Shown: piece after piece, positions 25,638 through 35,186 of the stretch
Position numbering within the stretch: position 1 is the stretch's first letter
Layout of the letters: every line of letters starts with the position of its first letter
From: Phycisphaerae bacterium
GTDB lineage: Bacteria > Chloroflexota > Anaerolineae > 4572-78 > J111
NCBI GenBank assembly: GCA_028285035.1
Contig: JANQQF010000039.1
Coordinates: 247,627 to 311,626, forward strand
Reading direction: 5' to 3'
Length of the DNA: 64,000 bases
Notes under the pieces: generated by a model
Seen by the model: the letters and a program-made list of their open reading frames with translations, nothing else
The model's database searches: none
Told to the model about the DNA's origin: nothing
Position numbers and translations under genes: made by a program

Positions 25638-27815
25638 TTATCCCGCCTCCTTCATGCTCAATCCAATCCGGCCCCGGTCCGCATCCACACTCATCACCTT
25701 GACCTTGACCACATCGCCGACGCTGACGACCTCAAAGGGGCTTTTAATAAAACGGTCAGCCAGTTGGCTGATGTGAACGAGGCCGTCTTGTTTGACGCCG
25801 ATATCGACAAAGGCCCCAAAATCAACGACATTTCGGACCGTCCCCGTCAAAATCATCCCCTCCCGCAAATCCTCCATACTGAGGACGTCCTGCCGGAGAA
25901 GAGGTTTGGGCAATTCATCGCGAGGATCACGGCCGGGTTTAGCTAAATCGTCTAAAATATCAACCAAGGTCGGTTCGCCCACGTCCAGTAACCCTGCCAA
26001 ATCACTCATCTTTTCACGTTTACCTAATTGCTCAATCTGTTTTGGCAGATCCTTTTCATCTCCTTGCACCCCCAAATAATCAAATAGGCGTTCGACGACT
26101 GGGTAACTTTCGGGGTGGATGAAGGTGTTGTCTAACGGCTGTTTGCCATCAGGAATTTTCAGGAAGCCGATTGCCTGCAAATACGTTTTGGCCCCCAAGC
26201 CTTTAACCTTTTTCAATTCGGCGCGTTTTTTGAAGGGGCCATTTGCATCCCGATGGTCCACAATCGCATCGGCCACGCGGCGACTGATTCCTGCCACATA
26301 GCTCAACAGTGGGGCACTGGCCGTATTCACATCGACTCCAACGTGATTCACTGCACTTTCGACGACCCCATCCAAGGCCTTGCCCAACGCCTTCTGATTT
26401 ACATCGTGCTGATACAACCCCACCCCGATCGATTGGGGATCAATCTTGACCAACTCAGCCAACGGGTCCTGCAAACGACGGGCAATCGAAATCGCCCCGC
26501 GCATACTGACGTCCAAATCAGGGAACTCATTTCGGGCCAAATCACTGGCTGAATAGACCGACGCTCCCGCTTCGTTGACCATCACATAGGCCATTTCCCG
26601 CACGACCTTCGCTTTCGCCTTAGCCGCCGACACCACTTCTGCCGCCAACTGTTCAGTCTCCCGACTAGCTGTGCCATTCCCGATAGCGATAATCTCGGCC
26701 CCCTGTTTGACCATCAATTGCACCAAGGTATCTTTGGCTGCTTCCCACTGTTTCTGTGGGGGGTGGGGATAAATCGTCGAGCCACCCAAAAATTTCCCTG
26801 TGGCATCAACCAAAGCGACTTTGCAGCCGGTACGATAGCCGGGGTCCACGCCGAGTACTCGTTTGCCTCGGATAGGCGGTTGCAGCAACAGTTGGCGTAA
26901 ATTGAGACCAAAAGTGCCAATGGCGTGTTCGTCAGAAGTTGTGCTGGTTTCACCGCGTAGCTCCGTTTCAATCGAAGGGGAAATCAATCGTTTATAACCA
27001 TCAGCCACCGCCTCGCGAATATGTTGACTAAACAGCGATTTGGGATTGGTTACGGTGCGAGCCTGAATTTTCTGCACTAATTCATCATCCGGCCCATCCA
27101 GCTTGACCTTGAGCACGCCATCCCGCTCGCCCCGACTGATGGCGAGCCAGCGATGGGGCGGCACGTCGCGTAACTTCTCCTGATAGTCATAATACATCTC
27201 ATACACACCCCGCTCATCCTTCTCCTTGTCAGCCGCCTTGATGACCAGCACTGCCTCCTGACGAGTCTGCTTCCGCACAATCTCCCGCACATCCGCGTCC
27301 TCAGCCACCTGCTCGGCCACGATGTCCCGTGCCCCAGCCAAGGCGTCATCGGGACTGGGCACCTCGTCATTCAAAAACTCTGCCGCCAACGCCGCAAGGT
27401 CACCACTCGTCACCTCTTGGGCTAACATCATCTCAGCCAGTGGCTCTAGACCTCGCTCGCGAGCGATGGTTGCACGGGTTCGTCGCTTCGGTTTGTACGG
27501 CAGATACAAATCCTCGACTTGCTGCAACGTTGTCGCCGCCTCAATCCGTTGGCGTAGTTCATCGGTTAGCTTACCTTGCTCTTCGATGCTACTCAAGACA
27601 GTGGCTTTGCGTTCGGCGAGATTACGCAGATAGGTCAACCGCTCCAAGATGTTCCGCAGCTGCACCTCATCCAGTCCGCCGGTCACCTCTTTTCGATACC
27701 GCGCCACAAAGGGCACCGTATTATCTTCATCAAACAGTTCAATCGATCGCGCCACCTGTTGAGGTCTTACCTCAAGCTCAGCAGCGATAAGTTTAGCAAA
27801 CTCCATATCACTCAC
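25638..27815 (-). CDS. tex: Tex-type S1 RNA-binding transcription accessory protein
   Basis: A 725-aa protein with the full Tex order: N-terminal helix-turn-helix block (QQVARSIELFDEDNTVPFVARYRKEVTGGLDEVQLR), YqgF-homologous RNase H-fold domain (LGVDPGYRTGCKVALVD), helix-hairpin-helix pair (LLSYVAGISRRVADAIVDHR, ELKKVKGLGAKTYLQAIGFL) and C-terminal S1 domain (GMILTGTVRNVVDFGAFVDIGVKQDGLVHISQL). It binds nucleic acid and affects transcription and stress tolerance in other bacteria. Start is a GTG with GGAGG 8 nt upstream. Confidence 0.95.
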   Translation of the reverse strand: MSDMEFAKLIAAELEVRPQQVARSIELFDEDNTVPFVARYRKEVTGGLDEVQLRNILERLTYLRNLAERKATVLSSIEEQGKLTDELRQRIEAATTLQQVEDLYLPYKPKRRTRATIARERGLEPLAEMMLAQEVTSGDLAALAAEFLNDEVPSPDDALAGARDIVAEQVAEDADVREIVRKQTRQEAVLVIKAADKEKDERGVYEMYYDYQEKLRDVPPHRWLAISRGERDGVLKVKLDGPDDELVQKIQARTVTNPKSLFSQHIREAVADGYKRLISPSIETELRGETSTTSDEHAIGTFGLNLRQLLLQPPIRGKRVLGVDPGYRTGCKVALVDATGKFLGGSTIYPHPPQKQWEAAKDTLVQLMVKQGAEIIAIGNGTASRETEQLAAEVVSAAKAKAKVVREMAYVMVNEAGASVYSASDLARNEFPDLDVSMRGAISIARRLQDPLAELVKIDPQSIGVGLYQHDVNQKALGKALDGVVESAVNHVGVDVNTASAPLLSYVAGISRRVADAIVDHRDANGPFKKRAELKKVKGLGAKTYLQAIGFLKIPDGKQPLDNTFIHPESYPVVERLFDYLGVQGDEKDLPKQIEQLGKREKMSDLAGLLDVGEPTLVDILDDLAKPGRDPRDELPKPLLRQDVLSMEDLREGMILTGTVRNVVDFGAFVDIGVKQDGLVHISQLADRFIKSPFEVVSVGDVVKVKVMSVDADRGRIGLSMKEAG

Positions 27816-27845
27816 AAATCAATCCTCCGATTTCTTTCGCTCAAA

Positions 27846-29843
27846 TTATCTGTCACGCCGAAATAAAGAACGCCAAGCTGATTTCTCTTTATTTTGATGT
27901 CGATCCACTCTTCGTTCCCAAGTTTCTATCTCTGGATGATACGGTTCCATATCAGCCCACATATCAAGCCAAGTTTGGGCACCTTCAGGCAGATTCTTTT
28001 GTAAATAAAATTGCATATAAGCCATAGTTAAAGCCCGAAACTCGCTGATATGTAACATTTCTCGTGACAAGAGTGGTTGTAATAAGGCTTCAGCTTCATC
28101 AAGTTGATCGGTATGAATCGCCAAATTCGCTCGACCAATAATCCCGAAAAAGTAATCGGGGTGTTGCTCAGTCATTTGATCAATGAGTTGCTGTGCTTCC
28201 CGTTTGTGTCCCATTCGATCATACACCATAGCCAAGTTGTTGAGTATCGTCGGATCATCAGGAACGACCTGAAGGGCTTTTTCAAGTAAATCTTTGGCCT
28301 TCTTAAACCGCCCCTCAGCCAGAGCTTCATAGCCATCCTGTATTTGAGTGTCAACTTCAGCCGGATAATTTCGTTCTATGGGCTCAAAATAAATCTCAAA
28401 GTTCATCAAAGCAATCTCTTGCCGTTTGCCTTTTAGCCACATCTTAACTGAGCCTCCTGAGATAAGCCCAGCTTCTGTAATAGTCTGGAGAGCACGATGC
28501 CGTAATTCATCGGGGCCATACTGGCTAAGAGCGAATTTATGTAAAGCAGTAAGCAAGTCAGGGTCATCGATCAAAGGCACCAGCGTGATGGCAAATTCCC
28601 GCCCACGGGGGTCACCACGTTCTAGCAAAAGAGGAATTAAGGTTAACAATTCTGGATGCCGTTTAAAGTATCTTCGAGCCGCTCTTTCTAAAGCCGCGTC
28701 ACCTCGATCACTCGCCACGACAATTTGCTGAACATTAGCGACCGCTGATTGTGAAACCCACTGATTGAGATTAAACGGCCACGGGGCGTGCCGTTCACCA
28801 ATGGGGCGGCTCAAATCGGACAAATTCTGTTGGGCTGGATCGAATGAGGGTTCATGTTCAAGGGCTGCTTCCCAATATTGTTTGGCTAAGGCTTCATCAC
28901 CTTGTCGCATTGTTGCCACCGCAGCAAGATGATAGAGAAATGCTTGCAATGTCGGGTCAGCCTGATCGCCTAACTCAGCTTGGGCAAATATGTCTAGCAC
29001 CTGTTGATCATCGCCCAAGTACGTAAATGCTTCTACTTTTTTAACCCAGATATCTGGAAATTTAGAGGTCACAGGTAGCAGACGTTCGGCGTGTATATGA
29101 GCTTCTTCAACCTGTCCGGACAAAAAGAAGTAACGCGTTATATTAGCTAAAGCTTGATAATTATCAGGCTCCAACTCAAGTACCCGTTGTGCTGTCTTAA
29201 TCGCTTGTTCAAAAAGTCCTTCAACAAATTCAGCTTGACTCAGGTTGTTGAGAGTAGGTATAAAGTCTGGCTTCTTCTTTAAAAAGCGTTGAGCGGCTTG
29301 ACGTGCCTCTCGTAATTCACCCCGCTCTAGAAACGCCCGAATACGGTCATGTTCAGCGGCAATATCCAAAGCATCTGAGCCACTAAGCTCTAACTCTGCA
29401 AGAATCCGTTCAACCTCGGGTCTTAGCCTGTCCCGTGCTTCCTTGGCTCGCTCAATGTTCTCATGATCAGGATATCGTGGAATAAACTGCTCATATATTT
29501 GGTACGCAACAAGGATATATCCATTCATCATATAAGCCCCAGCCAAACTATACTGTAAATCAGGATCCTTTGGCGTAACTCGAAAGAGCTTTTGTATATA
29601 GGTCAAATATAACGACATATCATTAAGTTCATAACAAACGTTAATCAACTCTGTCAAGATTTCGGGGCGATTAGGAAATTGCTGATTTAAACGCTGAAAT
29701 TCGGTTAAAGCGTCATACCATCTCCTCTGATCGGTTAACTCATACGCTACTCGCAAGCCAACAGCTAATTTCTTAGGGATAGACTTTGGCTTTGACATTG
29801 GGGCAGAAGAGCGTTTTGTTTTTGATTTACGTTTTTTCGCCAT
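27846..29843 (-). CDS. TPR-repeat protein
   Basis: A 665-aa soluble protein with a lysine-rich N-terminus (KKRKSKTKRSS) and several tetratricopeptide units, e.g. ALTEFQRLNQQFPNRPEILTEL, AIKTAQRVLELEPDNYQALANI, AKDLLEKALQVVPDDPTILNNLAMVYDRMG. TPRs mediate protein-protein contact; no catalytic domain is seen. GGAG lies 9 nt before the ATG at 29843. It is 30 bp upstream of tex on the same strand and may be co-transcribed with it. Confidence 0.85.
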   Translation of the reverse strand: MAKKRKSKTKRSSAPMSKPKSIPKKLAVGLRVAYELTDQRRWYDALTEFQRLNQQFPNRPEILTELINVCYELNDMSLYLTYIQKLFRVTPKDPDLQYSLAGAYMMNGYILVAYQIYEQFIPRYPDHENIERAKEARDRLRPEVERILAELELSGSDALDIAAEHDRIRAFLERGELREARQAAQRFLKKKPDFIPTLNNLSQAEFVEGLFEQAIKTAQRVLELEPDNYQALANITRYFFLSGQVEEAHIHAERLLPVTSKFPDIWVKKVEAFTYLGDDQQVLDIFAQAELGDQADPTLQAFLYHLAAVATMRQGDEALAKQYWEAALEHEPSFDPAQQNLSDLSRPIGERHAPWPFNLNQWVSQSAVANVQQIVVASDRGDAALERAARRYFKRHPELLTLIPLLLERGDPRGREFAITLVPLIDDPDLLTALHKFALSQYGPDELRHRALQTITEAGLISGGSVKMWLKGKRQEIALMNFEIYFEPIERNYPAEVDTQIQDGYEALAEGRFKKAKDLLEKALQVVPDDPTILNNLAMVYDRMGHKREAQQLIDQMTEQHPDYFFGIIGRANLAIHTDQLDEAEALLQPLLSREMLHISEFRALTMAYMQFYLQKNLPEGAQTWLDMWADMEPYHPEIETWERRVDRHQNKEKSAWRSLFRRDR

Positions 29844-29882
29844 AATACTTCGCTCCATTTACTTTCCTTGACAGATGTGATT

Positions 29883-30386
29883 TCATTTAGGCAATTGTGC
29901 TTTCAGCTTCTCAATCGCCTCCATCGACCACTCAAAGGCAACTTGGGCGGGTAACGCATCAAACGGAAACCAATGGACCTCACTAGCATCGCTGGCTGGG
30001 GAGGCAACGCCACTCACGACTTCGCCTTTGTAGCAGATGGTCAATACCGCGTCACCCGATGGGCCATAGTTAGCCATATAAAGCCCGATAATGTCGGTCG
30101 GTCGAACAATGAGTGTCGTCTCTTCCTCTAGTTCACGTACCGCCCCATCCTCTGGGTGTTCGCCCACTTCCAAAAAGCCACCAGGGATATCCCACCAGCC
30201 TTTGAATGGCTCAATCGCCCGCTTTACGAGCAATAGTTTCTCCTCATCCACCACTAACACCCCAACACAGAGCTTGGAATGTTGATAGTGGATAAAGCCA
30301 CAATTTGGACAAACCCCTCGATCTCGGTCGTCAATAAATTGGGATTCTAATATGTGTCCGCATTTCGGACAATACGTATAAGCCAT
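29883..30386 (-). CDS. Nudix hydrolase with N-terminal zinc ribbon
   Basis: A 167-aa protein. Residues 1-35 form a Cys4 zinc ribbon (C6, C9, C26, C29) as in NudC-type pyrophosphatases and archaeal-type Nudix proteins. The Nudix box runs from G70: GFLEVGEHPEDGAVRELEEET. These enzymes hydrolyse nucleoside diphosphates linked to another group; NADH or ADP-ribose are likely substrates. It is 39 bp upstream of the TPR gene on the same strand. Confidence 0.9.
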   Translation of the reverse strand: MAYTYCPKCGHILESQFIDDRDRGVCPNCGFIHYQHSKLCVGVLVVDEEKLLLVKRAIEPFKGWWDIPGGFLEVGEHPEDGAVRELEEETTLIVRPTDIIGLYMANYGPSGDAVLTICYKGEVVSGVASPASDASEVHWFPFDALPAQVAFEWSMEAIEKLKAQLPK

Positions 30387-30421
30387 TGGGTGTTCTCTCT
30401 AAAAAATTCGCCAAACTATTA

Positions 30422-30523
30422 CTGAAGCAAACTACTTTTGACGCATAAAATTTAGTCACCTGCTTCAGCTTAAGTGTTCCGCCACGAATACACTGTTTGT
30501 CAATACAAGTTAGGCGGAACACT
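30422..30523. repeat. Adjacent long inverted repeats in an intergenic gap
   Basis: CTGAAGCA (30422-30429) pairs with TGCTTCAG (30461-30468), and next to it AGTGTTCCGCC (30473-30483) pairs perfectly with GGCGGAACACT (30513-30523). This is palindromic DNA without coding signs, possibly a decayed miniature element. Apart from AGATTGGG-like repeats near 30598 I see nothing else up to 30677. Confidence 0.4.
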
Positions 30524-30677
30524 ATAACATATCGCGGTCAAACTGCAAGTAGATTTGCTAGGCGGGGAGGGTCAGGATATGATCAGATAAACGATTTGAG
30601 ATTAGAGACCTGAGATTGGGCATTTTTGTGCTTTATCATTCAATTCCCAATTTCACGTCCTCTATAAGGAGTAAGCC

Positions 30678-31133
30678 ATGAAAATTGCTATTACCAGCGA
30701 TGACAAAACAGCCTTGACTAATTTTGTAATCGAAGAACTGAAGGAACGAGGATACGAAGTTTTAACACTCGGCCCGCTGGCGAATGAGCCACTGCCCTGG
30801 ACACTAGCCTCGGAAAAATTGGCCGACGCTGTGGCACAGGGTGAGGCTGATGAGGGTGTACTATTTTGCTACACAGGCACCGGCGCATCCATCGCTGCCA
30901 ACAAAGTCCCTGGCATTCGGGCTGCGCTGTGTGGGGATGCCCAAACTGCCAAGGGTGCTCGTTGGTGGAATGATGCTAATGTGTTGGTAATGAGTCTACG
31001 GGCGACCTCACCAGAGATTGCCAAAGAGATTTTGGATGCCTGGTTTTCGGAGGCGGTGGAGGCCGATGAGGTAGAGACTATCGCGCAGTTGAAAGAAATT
31101 GAAGCCCGACACAAACACAGTAACGCAAACTGA
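30678..31133 (+). CDS. RpiB/LacA/LacB-family sugar-phosphate isomerase
   Basis: A 151-aa protein with the family core CYTGTGASIAANKVPGIRAALCGDAQTAKGARWWNDANVL; C64 matches the catalytic cysteine of RpiB and the TGTGASIAANK stretch binds the phosphate. It would interconvert ribose-5-phosphate and ribulose-5-phosphate or a related sugar. The start follows an AAGGAG (30667-30672). Transcribed away from the Nudix gene. Confidence 0.85.
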   Translation: MKIAITSDDKTALTNFVIEELKERGYEVLTLGPLANEPLPWTLASEKLADAVAQGEADEGVLFCYTGTGASIAANKVPGIRAALCGDAQTAKGARWWNDANVLVMSLRATSPEIAKEILDAWFSEAVEADEVETIAQLKEIEARHKHSNAN

Positions 31134-31175
31134 GCGAGCAAGAATACAAATAGGAATGACGCATTTAGATAAAAC

Positions 31176-31276
31176 TTCTTGGCCTGAGCTTCTCGAAGAC
31201 GAAATTCCGGCCAAGAATCACCTTCGACAGGCTCAGATTACGGCAACTGCGTAACACCTATTTGTTAGGCGTTACG
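31176..31276. repeat. Palindrome-rich intergenic repeat (REP-like)
   Basis: Three inverted repeats overlap: TTCTTGGCC/GGCCAAGAA (31176-31184 with 31209-31217), CTGAGCTTCTCGAAG/CTTCGACAGGCTCAG (31184-31197 with 31222-31236) and CGTAACACCTA/TAGGCGTTACG (31250-31260 with 31266-31276). The first two are interleaved. The CGACAGGCTCA core also occurs inside the element at 6745-6857. Confidence 0.5.
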
Positions 31277-31373
31277 TCGTTCTGCAAGATTGCTAGTGTG
31301 ACGCTTGCCGTTGGCCCAACGTTTGGTGTTGGCCCAATGCACGGCATTAGCCCGAGAGGATGAACGAACAAGA

Positions 31374-32429
31374 ATGAAAAATGTAAGTGAGAGTTTTATG
31401 CCCCAAAATTTATACCGAGCCTATGAGGCTATTCTGTATAGTGCAATGGAACAAACAGAAGCTTCGGCGACAGTTTTAGTGTTAGCCGATGGTGTTATGG
31501 AAACGCCACATATTCTAACCCAAGTTGGACGCTTGCCGACTGATGCTTGGAGTTCGCTCTTGACGCAGCGTCCGGCTGAGGTCTTCGTTCAGCCATTGGC
31601 TTCAACGAAGGATACCACTGCGTTATTAGCGTTTCACGCTCCGGGACGAACGGTCTGGAGTACCTTGCAACAACATACTATCACGGGTGCCGCCGCAGCA
31701 ATAGAACATCTCTCTGGAAATGGTGAGCAGGCAGAAATCGATTGGCATCAGATTACGGCTTCACATCGTATTCTGCCTGTTACAGAGGAAGAGCTTTGTC
31801 GAATTGTACTGGATATTCACGATGGCCCCGTGCAGAAAATCTACTCCGCGCTTAATCATGTAACCCACCTACAGCATGTTATTGAAAAGAATCTAGCAGA
31901 TGAGCCTAAATTTGCGAGTTACCAGAACAACGTCAGTCAAATCTCTCAACTATTGGAAGCGTCATTGACCGAAATCAGAACGTTTTTGGGGGCGTTTCAT
32001 CCGCCAGAATTTAAGAATCGCTCATTGTTGGACATCCTGGAAGGGTTGATTATCCAGCATGAAGCATTAACTGAGGCCACTGTCAATTTTGAGGTAGAGT
32101 CTGATATTCCACAGACTAATCTTCCAACAAAAATTGCGTTGTATCGTATATTGCAGGAAGCTCTGTCCAATGGCGTACAGCACGCTGGAGTCGATGAGCA
32201 TTTTGTTTATCTATGGGCGCATTTGGATCATATTCATTTGGAAGTCGTTGACAAGGGGGCAGGATTTACTCCACCAACCCTAAGTGGCCCATCTGCAACG
32301 GAACGGGATGAACACATTGGCTTACGGGGTATGCGGGATCGGGCGCAACTGGTGGGCGGGAGTTTTGAACTGTTTAGCCAGCGGGGTCAAGGAACTCGGA
32401 TTAACGTTAGGGTACCATGTTATGGCTAA
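31374..32429 (+). CDS. Sensor histidine kinase, NarL/DesK class (HisKA_3)
   Basis: The phospho-accepting histidine lies in VLDIHDGPVQKIYSALN, typical of the HisKA_3 class, followed by an HATPase_c domain (YRILQEALSNGVQHAG, DKGAGF, GLRGMRDRAQLVGGSFELFSQRGQGTRINVRVP). The N-terminal 140 residues may be a GAF-like sensor without visible TM segments, so a cytoplasmic signal is likely. The frame is open to 31305, but the first 20 codons would be repeat-like DNA; ATG 31374 or 31398 is preferred. Its stop overlaps the start of the response-regulator gene by 8 nt. Confidence 0.85.
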   Translation: MKNVSESFMPQNLYRAYEAILYSAMEQTEASATVLVLADGVMETPHILTQVGRLPTDAWSSLLTQRPAEVFVQPLASTKDTTALLAFHAPGRTVWSTLQQHTITGAAAAIEHLSGNGEQAEIDWHQITASHRILPVTEEELCRIVLDIHDGPVQKIYSALNHVTHLQHVIEKNLADEPKFASYQNNVSQISQLLEASLTEIRTFLGAFHPPEFKNRSLLDILEGLIIQHEALTEATVNFEVESDIPQTNLPTKIALYRILQEALSNGVQHAGVDEHFVYLWAHLDHIHLEVVDKGAGFTPPTLSGPSATERDEHIGLRGMRDRAQLVGGSFELFSQRGQGTRINVRVPCYG

Positions 32430-33075
32430 TTCCATTCGAGTTATTTTGGCAGACGATCACGAGTTGGTCTTGGATGGTTTAAAGCAACATCTCGCCGATA
32501 CCTCTGATATTAAGGTAGTGGCGGCGGTGAATGACGGCAGCCAACTATTGGAGACTATCGAAACTTATTCGCCTGATGTTGTAGTTACAGATTTAATGAT
32601 GCCCGGTATGGACGGCTTCACCGCGTTGAGCCTTATTCGGCAGCGCAATCTATCCGTGCGCGTTCTGGTGTTAACCGCGCTCGCCGATGGCGAGTCGTTA
32701 CAACGCGCCATTGAACTTGAGGCGGATGGTATTGTCTTGAAAACTGAGTCACCCCGACAAATGGTTCAAGCCATTCGACAAATTGCTATCGGTCAAGTAG
32801 TCTATCCTCGCGCCATCCAAAATTGGCTTGTGCGCCGAGCTAGTCGGCAACAACAAACAGAGGCCGGGGAGCAGGCTTCTATAGAAGAGCTATCAAAACG
32901 GGAGAAGGAAGTTTTAGAGCGTATCGCTCAAGGCAAAACCAACCCAGAAATTGCGGCTGAACTCTTTTTAAGTGCCAATACGGTGAAGCATTATCTCAAA
33001 AATATATACCGGAAACTTGAGGTCAATAATCGGACAGAGGCCGCGAGGATTTATTTGGAACAGAAGAGGCCGTAA
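32422..33075 (+). CDS. LuxR/NarL-type response regulator
   Basis: A 217-aa protein: receiver domain with acidic pocket ILADDHE and phospho-acceptor VVTDLMMPGMDG (D57), then a C-terminal GerE helix-turn-helix (ELSKREKEVLERIAQGKTNPEIAAELFLSANTVKHYLKNIYRKLEVNNRTEAA). The ATG at 32422 overlaps the kinase stop (translational coupling). It is the cognate partner of the kinase; target genes are unknown. Confidence 0.92.
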   Translation: MANSIRVILADDHELVLDGLKQHLADTSDIKVVAAVNDGSQLLETIETYSPDVVVTDLMMPGMDGFTALSLIRQRNLSVRVLVLTALADGESLQRAIELEADGIVLKTESPRQMVQAIRQIAIGQVVYPRAIQNWLVRRASRQQQTEAGEQASIEELSKREKEVLERIAQGKTNPEIAAELFLSANTVKHYLKNIYRKLEVNNRTEAARIYLEQKRP

Positions 33076-33118
33076 CACTAAAACCTACTGATAAATGAAT
33101 TAAAAATGGTAAGTGATT

Positions 33119-33152
33119 AATCTCTCTAACTTGATGTTAGGGAGATTTTTTT
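33119..33152 (+). terminator. Intrinsic terminator after the two-component operon
   Basis: A 12-bp stem with one T-G pair (33119-33130 with 33136-33147, loop TTGAT) followed by seven T. Confidence 0.88.
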
Positions 33153-33162
33153 CGTCAGGTAT

Positions 33163-33225
33163 ACACCCCAAGGGGTTAAGAAAGACTACCCAATGGGGTG
33201 TAGCAACACCCTCCAAGAGGGCGTT
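33163..33225. repeat. Double hairpin upstream of the ferredoxin reductase gene
   Basis: ACACCCC (33163-33169) pairs with GGGGTGT (33195-33201) and encloses CCCCAAGGGG; next to it AACACCCTC-CAA-GAGGGCGTT (33205-33225). The arms pair well but no known riboswitch is recognised. It could be a leader structure of the reductase gene or a dispersed repeat. Confidence 0.35.
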
Positions 33226-33336
33226 ACAAATTTCACAGGTTGTTGATATACTGCTGTTCAAGCAAATGTCTTTTGCTGATCTAATTGGCACCTTTGCAAT
33301 ATTACCTACAATCAACAGATTTTGGAGTGATGATCC

Positions 33337-34788
33337 ATGACACTGATCGGAACAAAAACAAACCCTTTACGAGTTGCCATTATCGGCTCTGGTCCCGCCG
33401 GATTTTATACGGCAGAAGCCCTCTTCAAACAAAAAGATGTAGTCGTCGAAATTGATATGTTTGACAGGCTTCCTACCCCGTTCGGTTTAGTTCGAGACGG
33501 GGTGGCTCCTGACCATCAAAAGATAAAATCGGTCACCAAAGTGTATGATCGTATCGCTCAAAATCCAAACTATCGATTTTATGGGTATGTTGAATTTGGC
33601 TCCGATATGACGGTGGCTGATTTACGAGCGCATTATCACCAGATTGTCTATGCGACAGGTGCAGCGACGGATCGGCACTTAAATATTCCTGGTGAGAACC
33701 TAAAAAACAGTTGCACCGCCACCGAGTTTATCGCCTGGTATAATGGACATCCAGATTATCGAGATTATCAGTTTGACCTATCTCAAGAACGAGTAGCCGT
33801 TATTGGGGTGGGCAATGTAGCGGTTGATGTGGCGCGTATTTTATGTCGTACCCCTGAAGAGTTAGCCAAGACTGACATCGCGGATTACGCATTGGAGGCA
33901 TTGCGCCATAGCAAGGTGAAAGAAGTTTATATGCTGGGTCGGCGAGGACCAGCCCAAGCTGCTTTTTCTAACCCCGAACTGAAGGAGTTGAATGAGTTGG
34001 CTGGAGCTAACCTTAACATACTGACCGAGGAGGTCACACTTGACTCCCTAAGCCAGCAGGATTTAGAGAACAATGGTGATAAAGCGACGCGCAAAAAGGT
34101 AGAGCTTTTGCAAGCGTATGCTAAAAACAATACCACTGACAAAGATCGGCGATTAACGATCCGATTTTTGACCTCGCCTGTTGAAATTGCCGCCAATGAA
34201 GTTGGGGAGATTTCACATCTTCGTTTGGTAAAAAACGAGCTTTACATGACTGAAAATGGCTCTCTGCGCCCCAGAGCAACAGATCAATTTGAAGATTTAC
34301 CTGTAGGCTTGGTTTTCCGTTCGGTTGGCTATCGAGGGGTCGCCCTGCCTGAGGTTCCCTTCTATGATAAGTGGGGTGTGATCTCAAATGAGCAGGGTCG
34401 GGTCATGGATTTTGAGGCTGGAACACCTGTAGTGGGTGAATATACTGCTGGCTGGATTAAGCGCGGGCCAAGTGGCGTCATCGGTACCAATAAAGCAGAT
34501 GCAATTGAAACGGTTAACTGTATGTTGGCTGATTTGCAGGCTGGAAAGATCCTGAGCCCCAAACATCCGTCCGTTCAAGCCGCTGCCCAATTAGTTACCA
34601 GTCGACAACCGAACTACTTCTCCTATGAGGATTGGCTCGAACTCGATCGCCAAGAGCGCCTGCGAGGTCAAGAACAGGGTCGACCTCGCGTGAAATTTAC
34701 CGATATCGACGCTATGATCGACGCTGTCCAGCAAATGCCTATAGAGTTGACTCGTGATGAGCAAATCTCTGAATTGATGGCTGCCTGA
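33337..34788 (+). CDS. fprA: FAD-dependent ferredoxin-NADP+ reductase, adrenodoxin-reductase (FprA) type
   Basis: A 483-aa flavoprotein with the FAD motif AIIGSGPAGFYTAEALFK, the family block DRLPTPFGLVRDGVAPDHQKIKSV, the NADP motif VIGVGNVAVDVARIL and GRRGPAQAAFSNPELKEL, and the closing GYTAGWIKRGPSGVIGTNKADA-like pattern. This is the mycobacterial FprA/adrenodoxin reductase class. It passes electrons from NADPH to a ferredoxin. The window contains a Rieske ferredoxin (8023), a Rieske oxygenase (36390) and a di-iron membrane enzyme that could use it. Followed by yggX. Confidence 0.92.
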   Translation: MTLIGTKTNPLRVAIIGSGPAGFYTAEALFKQKDVVVEIDMFDRLPTPFGLVRDGVAPDHQKIKSVTKVYDRIAQNPNYRFYGYVEFGSDMTVADLRAHYHQIVYATGAATDRHLNIPGENLKNSCTATEFIAWYNGHPDYRDYQFDLSQERVAVIGVGNVAVDVARILCRTPEELAKTDIADYALEALRHSKVKEVYMLGRRGPAQAAFSNPELKELNELAGANLNILTEEVTLDSLSQQDLENNGDKATRKKVELLQAYAKNNTTDKDRRLTIRFLTSPVEIAANEVGEISHLRLVKNELYMTENGSLRPRATDQFEDLPVGLVFRSVGYRGVALPEVPFYDKWGVISNEQGRVMDFEAGTPVVGEYTAGWIKRGPSGVIGTNKADAIETVNCMLADLQAGKILSPKHPSVQAAAQLVTSRQPNYFSYEDWLELDRQERLRGQEQGRPRVKFTDIDAMIDAVQQMPIELTRDEQISELMAA

Positions 34789-34836
34789 TTTTACATCGAT
34801 TATCAGGATCAAACGCATAATTCTGGGAGTATCTTT

Positions 34837-35148
34837 ATGGAGCAACAAGTAAGTTGTATAAAATTTGGACGAATTCTGCCGGGCTTGGATCAGCCGCCTT
34901 TCCCCGGTGATTTAGGGCATTTGATTTATGAGAATGTGTCCAAACAGGCTTGGACGATGTGGACAATCTTCCAAACTCAACTCATTTATCAATTTAACCT
35001 CATGCTGGATGATCCATCTGATTATAATTTCTTGATCCAGCAAACTGAAAACTTTTTCTTCGAGACAGCGGCGGCAACGCCTGAAGAGTGGTTTCGAGAA
35101 AATCCAGCAAGAATACAATGTAGACATTGTTGGACAGTGAGTCATTAG
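34837..35148 (+). CDS. yggX: Fe(2+)-trafficking protein YggX
   Basis: The first 80 residues match the family closely: VSCIKFGRILPGLDQPPFPGDLGHLIYENVSKQAWTMW and FNLMLDDPSDYNFLIQQTENFFF. The conserved cysteine is C7. YggX protects iron-sulfur clusters against oxidation and helps iron delivery, which suits the neighbouring ferredoxin reductase. GGGAG precedes the start. At 103 aa it is slightly longer than usual, with a short extra tail. Confidence 0.9.
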   Translation: MEQQVSCIKFGRILPGLDQPPFPGDLGHLIYENVSKQAWTMWTIFQTQLIYQFNLMLDDPSDYNFLIQQTENFFFETAAATPEEWFRENPARIQCRHCWTVSH

Positions 35149-35186
35149 GCAGTAACAGAAATTTACCAACAAAAATGGGGGTTCTT

